47,540 bases of DNA from Mycolicibacterium houstonense (GTDB taxonomy: Bacteria > Actinomycetota > Actinomycetes > Mycobacteriales > Mycobacteriaceae), in NCBI RefSeq assembly GCF_900078665.2, contig NZ_LT546207.1:4390364-4437903 (forward strand). Reading direction: 5' to 3'. Position 1 is the stretch's first letter; every line of letters begins with the position of its first letter. A model generated the notes under the pieces. That model saw only the letters and a list, made by a program, of their open reading frames with translations, was not told where the DNA came from and did no database searches. Shown one piece after another: positions 1 to 7,478 of this stretch. The position numbers and the translations under genes are program-made.

Positions 1-2
1 CC

Positions 3-887
3 GACGGTTCCGACTACGAGCGCGAGACGTTCCTGTCCGGTGAGTCCTCGCCGGTGCTGTTCACCTCGGCCGCGCTGAACTTCGGGGTGAACCAGCTGCT
101 GGACGTACTGGTCGAGCTGGCTCCCGCGCCCAGCGGATCGCTCGACGTCGACGGTGTGCGACGGGCGGTCGACTCACCGTTCAGCGCGTTCGTGTTCAAG
201 GTGCAGGCCGGGATGGACACCTCGCACCGCGACCGCATCGCCTACGCGCGCGTCGTCTCCGGCACATTCGAACGCGGCGACGTGCTGACCCACGCCGCCA
301 CCGGCAAGCCGTTCGTGACCAAGTACGCGCAGTCGGTGTTCGGCCAGCAGCGCTCGACGCTCGATGACGCCTGGCCCGGCGATGTGATCGGGTTGGCCAA
401 CGCCGCCGTGCTGCGCCCCGGCGACACGCTCTACCGCGATATCCCGGTGGTGTACCCGCCGATTCCGAGCTTCTCCCCCGAGCACTTCGCGGTGGCCCGC
501 GGCACCGATCCCAGCAAGCACAAGCAGTTCCGCAAGGGCATCGAGCAGCTCGAGCAGGAGGGCGTCGTGCAGGTCCTGCGCTCCGACAAGCGCGGTGACC
601 AGGCCCCGGTGTTCGCCGCGGTCGGGCCGATGCAGTTCGAGGTGGCCGCACACCGGATGGCCACCGAGCTCAGCGCACCGATCGCCCTGGAGAACCTGCC
701 GTATCAGGTCGCACGCGTGGTCCGCCCGGAGGACGCCGAGTACGTGAACCGTCAGGTGTCCTGTGAGGTGCTGACGCGCACCGACGGCGTCATGCTGGTG
801 CTGTTCTCCACGCCGTGGCGGCTCGAGGGCTTCCAGCGCGACAACCCCGACATCAAACTCGGGTCGTTGGTGGCCGCCGAGGGCTAA
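3..887 (+). CDS. prfC: Peptide chain release factor 3 (C-terminal part, 5' end outside window)
   Basis: The reading frame is open from the first bases and ends at TAA 885-887, giving the last 294 residues of a roughly 530-residue protein. RF3 is a translational GTPase that removes RF1/RF2 from the ribosome after peptide release. The GTPase (G) domain lies upstream of the window. What remains matches RF3 domains II and III: a beta-barrel with HRDRIAYARVVSGTFERGD, then KQFRKGIEQLEQEGVVQVL and VGPMQFEVAAHRM, which are typical of RF3 and not of EF-G. A short hairpin (GGGCT-AAC-AGCCC, 881-893) overlaps the stop codon; I cannot say whether it terminates transcription. Confidence 0.95.
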   Translation, partial: DGSDYERETFLSGESSPVLFTSAALNFGVNQLLDVLVELAPAPSGSLDVDGVRRAVDSPFSAFVFKVQAGMDTSHRDRIAYARVVSGTFERGDVLTHAATGKPFVTKYAQSVFGQQRSTLDDAWPGDVIGLANAAVLRPGDTLYRDIPVVYPPIPSFSPEHFAVARGTDPSKHKQFRKGIEQLEQEGVVQVLRSDKRGDQAPVFAAVGPMQFEVAAHRMATELSAPIALENLPYQVARVVRPEDAEYVNRQVSCEVLTRTDGVMLVLFSTPWRLEGFQRDNPDIKLGSLVAAEG

Positions 888-989
888 CAGCCCGCCTAGC
901 GCTTACACCTCGAATCCCTTGTCGTAACTGTCGAATTGGGCCGCTCGGCAGAAGCCGCCCACCACGGCGCCGCCGCTGGCTCCAACGCT

Positions 990-1003
990 GTGCATCTATG
1001 CAC
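990..1003. promoter_or_regulatory. Palindromic operator-like site GTGCA-N4-TGCAC
   Basis: The sequence GTGCATCTATGCAC is a perfect 6+6 inverted repeat with a 2-bp centre. It lies about 180 bp upstream of the permease/amidase operon, and a further GTGCA half site follows at 1010-1014. The same GTGCA-N4-TGCAC layout occurs at 5009-5022 next to the LysR gene. It is a plausible binding site for that regulator; this is inferred from shared sequence only. Confidence 0.5.
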
Positions 1004-1185
1004 TTCACTGTGCAGCACTGTCCGTTGACTAAGCCGTTTCCGCAGGTTGAGATGTAGTTCACATCGCAGCGAGGTCCTACGGCTTCACCAGCACAGGCCC
1101 GACATCCGCTGCGGTCGAATTCAGACGACGCGCCGGATGCGCGTTCGGTCATCAGTCGCGAGATGGTGCGAGGAAGGATCATGCG

Positions 1186-2640
1186 TTGAGCTTCAGCAGT
1201 TATTTCCAGGGGCCGGCCACCAGCCTCGATGACCAGATCGAGAGCTACGCGACGACGCGCGTCCCGGACAGTCAACGCTGGCGCCGGCCGGCGATCCTGC
1301 TCGTCCTCACCGGCAACGTCACCGCGATGTTCTGGTTCGCGCTGGGTGGCCAGATGGGCTTTCTGGTGGGCTGGCCGATGCTGCTCATCCCGATTGCCTA
1401 CATGATCGTCGGGGCCACCATCGTCGGCGCTTTGGTGATGAGAATCGCCAGCCAGGAAGGCCTGTCGCTGCCGCTGCTGTCTCGCGGACTCGGTTTCGGT
1501 GCCCGCGGCTCGGCGATCGCCTCGTTCGTCTACGCGGTGAACTACGTGTTCTACTTCATCTTCGAGGGCAGCATCGTTTCGCATGGCCTGAGTGAAATCG
1601 CCGGAATACCAATCAATTCGGCGGCTGCCAGCGTGGTATTCGGCATCGTCGCTCTCATAGCGCTGTATTACTCCTGGCGCGGCATGCATTCGATGAACAT
1701 CCTGCAGCGGTTCGGCATGCCGATCTTTTTGATCCTCTTCGTCATCGGCATGGTGATGCTGGCCAATGGCTACGTGCTCGTCGGGCCGGGGGAATGGGTG
1801 GTTCAGGACGGCGTATCGGCCACCGCCATGTGGCAGGCGCTGAGCCTGGCCAACGGTCAGGTGGTGTTCCAGGCTTTGATCGCCACCGACTACGGGCGGT
1901 TCGTCAAGCGCTCAGTTTCCTATGCCGGTACCGCGGGCGTGATGCTCGTCGAGTTGCTGATGATTGCCGTGGTCATGGTGCTCGGGGTGTTCCTCGGCTT
2001 CACGATGATCTCGCATTTCGACGGCAGCCGTGCCGAGCAGGAGCTGGCCGCCACCGATCCCGGCTTGATCTTCGCGGTCGTGATGGGCGCGCTCGGGGTG
2101 ATCTTCGCGATCTTGACCCAGGTGCGGATCAACGTCATGAACCTGTACTCCGGGTCTCTCGCCCTGTCCAACGCCTGGGATGTGCTGTCCCCCAAACGCA
2201 TTGGCCGGCAATGGTGGATGGTGCTGCTGGTTGCGCTCGGCGTGGTGCTGTATCCGATCAACGTGCTGCAGTACACGGACAAGTTCCTGGCGGTCACTGG
2301 CATCATGACCAACACCTGGATTTTCATCCTGCTCAGCGACTACTTCGTCTGCCGCAAGCTGCTCAAACTCGCGCCGAGCAGTCAGATCGAGTTCCGCGAG
2401 GGCCGGGTCAAGGACTGGAACCTGTGCGGCATGGTGGCGCTGGCCGCGGGCCTCGCCCTGGGTGCCCTCGGCGTGTTCGGCGTCTATCCATTGCACTTCG
2501 CCTCGTTCGCGGCCATGCTGCTGGGACCGATCGTGTACATCCCGCTCACCATCATCACCCGGGGCTCGCAGTACGGTTCCGCCACCTCGGGTATCGACGA
2601 CGAGCTGCCGGACGACCAGCGCGCTGTGGCGGTTGAGTGA
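1186..2640 (+). CDS. NCS1-family permease (purine/cytosine/allantoin type)
   Basis: This 484-residue membrane protein has about 12 hydrophobic segments and the usual length of nucleobase:cation symporter-1 (CodB/allantoin permease) transporters. Residues 34-85 form the first helical pair, with the small-residue pattern GLGFGARGSAIASF shortly after. The start is TTG at 1186: AGGAAGG at 1171-1177 is 8 nt upstream, while the nearby ATG at 1181 is out of frame and stops at once. An amidase gene follows after 32 bp, so the pair probably imports and hydrolyses an amide- or ureide-type compound. The exact substrate cannot be read from sequence. Confidence 0.85.
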   Translation: MSFSSYFQGPATSLDDQIESYATTRVPDSQRWRRPAILLVLTGNVTAMFWFALGGQMGFLVGWPMLLIPIAYMIVGATIVGALVMRIASQEGLSLPLLSRGLGFGARGSAIASFVYAVNYVFYFIFEGSIVSHGLSEIAGIPINSAAASVVFGIVALIALYYSWRGMHSMNILQRFGMPIFLILFVIGMVMLANGYVLVGPGEWVVQDGVSATAMWQALSLANGQVVFQALIATDYGRFVKRSVSYAGTAGVMLVELLMIAVVMVLGVFLGFTMISHFDGSRAEQELAATDPGLIFAVVMGALGVIFAILTQVRINVMNLYSGSLALSNAWDVLSPKRIGRQWWMVLLVALGVVLYPINVLQYTDKFLAVTGIMTNTWIFILLSDYFVCRKLLKLAPSSQIEFREGRVKDWNLCGMVALAAGLALGALGVFGVYPLHFASFAAMLLGPIVYIPLTIITRGSQYGSATSGIDDELPDDQRAVAVE

Positions 2641-2672
2641 TTGAACAGTTTGAAACACAGGGAGATTGACGA

Positions 2673-4091
2673 ATGACTGACAACGGTTCGGAAGCCGGTC
2701 TGCACTACCGGGAGATCTGCGAGCTGGTCGACATGCTGGCCGCCGGCGAGGTCACCGCACGGCAATTGACCCAGCTGACCCTCGATCGGATCGCCACGGT
2801 GGATCAGCGGCTGGGGTCCTACGCCTATGTCGCACCGGACGAGGCACTGGCGCAGGCCGACCAATCCGACGAGCGGCGCAAGGCCGGCACGACCCGTGGC
2901 CCGCTGGACGGTATTCCGTTGGCCATCAAGGACATTTACGACAAGGCCGGATGGCGGACCGAGGCCGGAATGGCGATCCGGGCCGGACAAGTGGCCAACA
3001 GCTCGTCCACTGTGGTCGAGCGACTTGAGCAGGCCGGCGCCGTCATCGTCGGCAAGGTGCACACCACCGAGGGCGTCTACACCGAGCACACCTCCCCGTT
3101 CAAGGCGCCGCTCAACCCCTGGGATCCGAATCGCTGGGTCGGGGTGTCGTCGAGCGGCAGCGGTGTCGCCCCGGTTGCCGGGCTGTGTTTCGGTGCGCTC
3201 GGCTCCGATACCGGCGGGTCGATCCGGATGCCGTCGGCCTCCAACGGCGCGACGGGCCTGAAACCGACGTGGGGCCGGGTGAGCCGGGCCGGCGTCGTCG
3301 AACTCGCCGCGACGCTCGATCACGTAGGGCCGATCTGCCGTTCGGCGCGCGACGCGGGCCTGATCCTGGGTGCGATTGCCGGTCCCGACCCCCGTGACCC
3401 GACTGCATCGTTGTTGCCGGTGCCTCAGTTCGACACGCACTCACCGGCCTCCCTCACCGGTGTCCGGATCGGGATCGACCCGGAGTGGAGCTATCGCGAG
3501 GTCAGCATCGATGTCGAGAAGGCGCATCGGGAGGCTGAGCAGGCTCTGCGCGATCTCGGCGCCGAGCTGGTACCGATCACCCTGCCCGATCCGACCGAGG
3601 CCATCACCGACTGGTTCGGGGTGTGCGCGGTGCAGACCGCCCGTGCGCACCGTGGGCTGTACCCAGAACAGAAGGGCAGCTACGGGCCTGCCCTCAGTGA
3701 ACTGATCGATCGCGGAATCGCCATGTCCGGCATCGAATATGACGAACTATTGCAGCGGAGGCTGAAGTTCAAGGGCCAGATGGAGGCGGCGCTGGCGCAG
3801 GTGGACTCGGTGCTGATTCCGGCGATGTCCTTCATTGCACCGCCGGTCGAGAAGATGGTCCGGATGGACGAGGAGACCACCGCCGGAGTACACCGGTTCA
3901 CCGTGCCGTTCACGCTCTCGCAATTGCCGACGATCACCTTCCCCGGCGGCTTCACCACCACCGAATCCGGCCGCCCCTTCCCGGTCGGCCTGCAGATGGT
4001 CGGCAGCGCTTTCGAGGAGCGCCGGCTTGTGGACATCGTCGGCGCCTTCCAGGCCGCCACACCGTGGAACAAGGAGCATCCCGCGGTGTGA
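2673..4091 (+). CDS. Amidase signature family hydrolase
   Basis: This 472-residue protein belongs to the amidase signature family, which hydrolyses C-N amide bonds with a Ser-cisSer-Lys triad. The catalytic Lys is about K86 in GIPLAIKDIYDKAG, the cis-Ser lies in GVSSSGSGVA near residues 159-163, and the nucleophile is about S183 in LGSDTGGSIRMPS. A Shine-Dalgarno AGGGAG sits at 2659-2664, 8 nt before ATG. It follows the NCS1 permease by 32 bp and is probably cotranscribed. It is not GatA by context (no gatB/gatC), so a catabolic amidase is most likely; the substrate is unknown. Confidence 0.9.
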   Translation: MTDNGSEAGLHYREICELVDMLAAGEVTARQLTQLTLDRIATVDQRLGSYAYVAPDEALAQADQSDERRKAGTTRGPLDGIPLAIKDIYDKAGWRTEAGMAIRAGQVANSSSTVVERLEQAGAVIVGKVHTTEGVYTEHTSPFKAPLNPWDPNRWVGVSSSGSGVAPVAGLCFGALGSDTGGSIRMPSASNGATGLKPTWGRVSRAGVVELAATLDHVGPICRSARDAGLILGAIAGPDPRDPTASLLPVPQFDTHSPASLTGVRIGIDPEWSYREVSIDVEKAHREAEQALRDLGAELVPITLPDPTEAITDWFGVCAVQTARAHRGLYPEQKGSYGPALSELIDRGIAMSGIEYDELLQRRLKFKGQMEAALAQVDSVLIPAMSFIAPPVEKMVRMDEETTAGVHRFTVPFTLSQLPTITFPGGFTTTESGRPFPVGLQMVGSAFEERRLVDIVGAFQAATPWNKEHPAV

Positions 4092-4095
4092 CGGG

Positions 4096-4992
4096 TTACC
4101 AGTCGGCTGGGGCGAGGTACGGGCTGGCGGCCACCGTGGAGCGCAGGAACTGCGCGACGGCCCGGACCCGCCCGAGCTGCTGCATCTCCCGTGGGATGAC
4201 CATCCAGTAGTTGCGTCGCGCCGAGAACTTCTCCGGTAGAACCACTTCCAGTGCGTCGTCCGGTTCGCCGAGATATTCCGGCAGGGGCGCGATGCCGAGC
4301 CCGCTGCGCGCCGCCGTCCAGTGGCCGGTGATGTTGTTGGTCTGGACCGCGACCCGCTGCTTGTGCGGCAGCGATTCCAGGATCCGCAGCGGTGCCACGT
4401 CGAGCAGAGCGTCGATGTACCAGACCAGGGTGTGGTCCGTCAGATCGGCAATGTCCGTGATCGGTGGCGCCGCGCTGAGGTATTCCGGTGTGGCGTACAG
4501 CCGCAGGTCGTATCCGGCCAGATGGTGTACATGCACCGCGCGCGGTGACGGCTGCTCAAGCGTGACGGCAATGTCGAAGTGACGGGCGGACAGCGACCCG
4601 TGTTCGGTCGCGGTGACCAGTTCGACATCCAGATGGGGATGGGCGCGTCGTAGTTCGATGAGCCGCGGTGCCACGACGAAGGCGCCGAACCCATCCGGCG
4701 TCACCATTCGCACCGTGCCGGTGAGCGGGCCGGCCGTGGAGGTACGCGCGTCGTACGCCGCGACGACGGCCGATTCCACCGTCTCCGCACGTGGCAGCAG
4801 ATCCGCACCGGCCTCGGTCAGATGCCAGCCTCCCGGGGAGCGGTCGAAAAGCCTTTCCCCGAAGGCCTTTTCCAGCGCGGTGATGCGCCGGCCCACCGTG
4901 GTGTGGTCCACCCCCAGATTGCGAGCGGCCTCGTTGAGCCGGCCGGTGCGCGCTACTTCCAGGAAGAAGCGCAGGTTGTCGGCGCTGAACAT
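4096..4992 (-). CDS. LysR-family transcriptional regulator
   Basis: The product is 298 residues, normal for LysR regulators. Residues 1-60 form the winged helix-turn-helix (LRFFLEVARTGRLNEAARNL, then VDHTTVGRRITALEKAFGE), followed by the periplasmic-binding-protein-like effector domain. I start it at ATG 4992, which places MFSADNLRFFLEVA at the N-terminus; longer in-frame starts up to 5073 would add about 27 atypical residues and run through the palindrome at 5009-5022. It converges on the amidase gene (4-bp gap) and is divergent from the alcohol dehydrogenase, the classic layout for a regulator of adjacent genes. The inducer is unknown. Confidence 0.9.
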   Translation of the reverse strand: MFSADNLRFFLEVARTGRLNEAARNLGVDHTTVGRRITALEKAFGERLFDRSPGGWHLTEAGADLLPRAETVESAVVAAYDARTSTAGPLTGTVRMVTPDGFGAFVVAPRLIELRRAHPHLDVELVTATEHGSLSARHFDIAVTLEQPSPRAVHVHHLAGYDLRLYATPEYLSAAPPITDIADLTDHTLVWYIDALLDVAPLRILESLPHKQRVAVQTNNITGHWTAARSGLGIAPLPEYLGEPDDALEVVLPEKFSARRNYWMVIPREMQQLGRVRAVAQFLRSTVAASPYLAPADW

Positions 4993-5008
4993 GGCGATAA
5001 ACCTACAC

Positions 5009-5022
5009 GTGCAAATGTGCAC
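5009..5022. promoter_or_regulatory. Palindromic operator-like site GTGCA-N4-TGCAC between LysR and ADH genes
   Basis: GTGCAAATGTGCAC lies 17 bp upstream of the LysR start codon and about 150 bp upstream of the alcohol dehydrogenase. A further half-site-like ATGTGCG follows at 5027-5033. It matches the site at 990-1003 in both half-sites and spacing. A location just upstream of the regulator gene suits autoregulation. Confidence 0.5.
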
Positions 5023-5169
5023 GCGCATGTGCGTCATTGGCCGTTGACGGGTGCATGAATGAGACATGAGCATGGTTCATGACCGGAGTCACTCGGCTCC
5101 CCGCAACGAGATCGCTTCACACTCCGGCGATCTCAACCTCAACCCCCCGAAACATGTGAGGACGGATCC

Positions 5170-6327
5170 ATGACGGTGAACATCGCACTCCCCCGCTTCG
5201 CGAAGATCGGTGCCGGATCGGTCGATGACCTCGGATCCGTCATCACCCAGCTCAACATCTCCAGGCCCCTGCTGGTCACCGACAAGTTCCTCACCGAGAC
5301 CGGTCAAACCGAACGGCTCGTCAAGACGATGGAAGCCGCGGGCGCCGACGTCGCGGTGTTCTCCGAGACCGTGCCCGACCCGACGGCCGCTTCCCTCACC
5401 GCCGGTGTGGAACTGGCACGCAGCCACAACGCCGACGGCGTCATCGGTTTCGGCGGCGGCAGCCCGATGGACACCGCCAAGGCGTTGGCAGTGCTGTCGG
5501 CCACCGGCGACAACATCACGTCCTACAAGGCACCGAGCAGCTACTCCGGGCCCGCACTTCCGATCGTCGCGGTACCGACCACCGCCGGAAGCGGGTCGGA
5601 AGCAACACAATTCACCGTCGTCACCGACGATGACACTGATGAGAAGATGCTCTGCCCCGGCCTGTCCTTTCTGCCGATCGGCATCGTCGTGGACTTCGAA
5701 CTGACCGTGTCCATGCCGGCCCGCCTGACCGCCGACACCGGGGTGGACGCGCTGACCCACGCGATCGAGGCGTATGTCAGCCGACGCGCCAGCCGGTTCA
5801 CCGATGCCCTCGCGTTGGCGGCGATGACGTCGATTTCGCGGCACCTGCGCCGGGCCTACGCCGACGGCGCTGACCGTGACGCACGCGAGGCCATGATGCT
5901 CGCCTCGACGCAGGCAGGCATGGCGTTCTCGAACTCCAGTGTCGCGCTGGTGCACGGGATGAGCCGACCGATCGGTGGCCATTTCCACGTCGCACACGGC
6001 CTGTCCAACGCCATGCTGCTGCCTGCGGTCACCAAGTTCTCGATCGACTCGGCAGTCGACCGGTATGCCGACTGCGCCAGGGCCATGGGTGTTGTAGCGC
6101 AATCCACTGAAGACCGCCCGGCGGCGAACGCCTTGGTGACCGAGCTCGAGCAGCTCTGCACCGACGTCGCGGTGCCGTCGCCCCGGGCGTACGGCATCGA
6201 CCAAACCGCCTGGGAGGCAAAGCTGGACATCATGGCAACGCAAGCGTTGGCATCCGGGTCACCGAACAACAACCCACGGATTCCGACGCACGAGGAGATC
6301 GTCGCGCTCTATCGCGAGATCTACTGA
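5170..6327 (+). CDS. Iron-containing alcohol dehydrogenase
   Basis: This 385-residue protein is a group III (Fe-ADH, PF00465) dehydrogenase, an NAD(P)-dependent enzyme that interconverts alcohols and aldehydes or ketones. The nucleotide-binding loop GGGSPMDTAK is near residues 96-105. The metal ligands expected for the family are visible: Asp and His in DTGVDALTHAIEAY, His in VHGMSRPIGG, and His in HGLSNAMLLP. A GAGGAC Shine-Dalgarno lies about 6-10 nt before ATG. It is divergent from the LysR gene and shares its promoter region, so it may act on a product of the permease/amidase route. Substrate unknown. Confidence 0.9.
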   Translation: MTVNIALPRFAKIGAGSVDDLGSVITQLNISRPLLVTDKFLTETGQTERLVKTMEAAGADVAVFSETVPDPTAASLTAGVELARSHNADGVIGFGGGSPMDTAKALAVLSATGDNITSYKAPSSYSGPALPIVAVPTTAGSGSEATQFTVVTDDDTDEKMLCPGLSFLPIGIVVDFELTVSMPARLTADTGVDALTHAIEAYVSRRASRFTDALALAAMTSISRHLRRAYADGADRDAREAMMLASTQAGMAFSNSSVALVHGMSRPIGGHFHVAHGLSNAMLLPAVTKFSIDSAVDRYADCARAMGVVAQSTEDRPAANALVTELEQLCTDVAVPSPRAYGIDQTAWEAKLDIMATQALASGSPNNNPRIPTHEEIVALYREIY

Positions 6328-6355
6328 GGCCCTCCAACGCTTCCGGCGACGGGCC

Positions 6356-7444
6356 TCATCCCCACCAGAACGAGGCGGCGATGATGCAGTACAGCGCGAT
6401 CAGTGCCGCACCTTCCAGCCAGGTCGATTCCCCGTCGAAGGCGATGATCGCGGCGAGGATGACGGCGACGAGCAGCGCAACGATCAGCATCGGCCCGAAC
6501 ACCAGGGTCAGTGAGGCGAGCCCGAAGATCTGGCTCACCAGCACCAGCACCGGGGCCAGCACCAGGGCGATTTGGATCGGGCTGTTCAGGATGATCGAGA
6601 AGGCGTACTCGGACTGGTTCTTGGCGGCCAACTGCACGCCGACCACGTTCTCGACCGCGTTGCCGGCGATGGCCACGATCACCAAACCGGCGAAGGCCTG
6701 TGAAATGTTGAGCGAGTCCATCGCCGGTTCCAGCGCGGCGACGAACCAATCGGAGACGAACGCCGCCGACGCGCCCGCGACGGCCAGCATGCCGATCGCC
6801 AAACCGACCGGCCAGCGCGGCGGTTCCTTGTGCGGCTGCGGCACGGGGTCGCCGGTCTTGGTCTTGTCCCGGCGCAACGAGTACGGCAGGGACAGGGCGA
6901 ACAACACGAGCAGGACCACCGACACGATCATCGAGAACGAGACTTCGTGCTGGGAGGCCGGGGCGTGCACCTCGTGGGCGATCGACGGTATCGCCATCGC
7001 GGTGACCGACAGCACCATCAGCACCAGGATGGTGCGGACCTGCGCGGAGCCCAGCTTCTGCGGGCCGTGACGCAATCCGCCGACCAGGAAGGCCAGGCCA
7101 AGCACCAGTAGCAGGTTGGCCAGGATGGAGCCGATCAGCGCGGCGCGCACCACGTCGACCAGGCCCGCCTTGAGCGCGAAGATGCAGATGAACAGCTCCG
7201 GCAGGTTGCCGAGCGCCGACTGCAGCACCCCGGTTGCGCCGGGGCCGAACCGGTCGCCGAGCTGGTCGACGGCCAACCCGACGAGCGAGGCCAATACGGT
7301 GACCGCCACCGCGCTGACGACGAAGCCGACCAGGTGCGGCCAGCCACCGTAGTGGGACAGCCCGGCCAGCACACAGATCGCGAGGCCACCGAAGATCAAC
7401 AGCTTGTCGGATCGGATGAGCGCCGCCCCCATGCGCGCCATCAT
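6356..7444 (-). CDS. Calcium/cation antiporter (CaCA family, ChaA/YfkE type)
   Basis: The 362-residue protein has about 11 hydrophobic segments and the two inverted alpha repeats of Ca2+/H+ or Na+ exchangers. Alpha-1 holds ALGNLPELFICIFALKAG, with the acidic residue that binds the cation; alpha-2 holds IAGNAVENVVGVQLAAKNQS. A hydrophilic loop with RRDKTKTGDPVPQPHKEPPR separates the halves. It should export Ca2+ or another cation across the plasma membrane. The upstream lipoprotein gene ends 34 bp before the start on the same strand, so cotranscription is possible. The start is uncertain: Met-Met at 7444 and 7441 lack a clear ribosome-binding site. Confidence 0.88.
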   Translation of the reverse strand: MMARMGAALIRSDKLLIFGGLAICVLAGLSHYGGWPHLVGFVVSAVAVTVLASLVGLAVDQLGDRFGPGATGVLQSALGNLPELFICIFALKAGLVDVVRAALIGSILANLLLVLGLAFLVGGLRHGPQKLGSAQVRTILVLMVLSVTAMAIPSIAHEVHAPASQHEVSFSMIVSVVLLVLFALSLPYSLRRDKTKTGDPVPQPHKEPPRWPVGLAIGMLAVAGASAAFVSDWFVAALEPAMDSLNISQAFAGLVIVAIAGNAVENVVGVQLAAKNQSEYAFSIILNSPIQIALVLAPVLVLVSQIFGLASLTLVFGPMLIVALLVAVILAAIIAFDGESTWLEGAALIALYCIIAASFWWG

Positions 7445-7478
7445 GACACGCGGACCCGGCTCAGGGGCGGAACTGGCG

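Noticed and set aside
853..1689. Long minus-strand frame opposite the NCS1 permease start (278 codons)
   Set aside because: It is a mirror of the high-GC codon pattern of the real gene, with no family similarity and no sensible start site.
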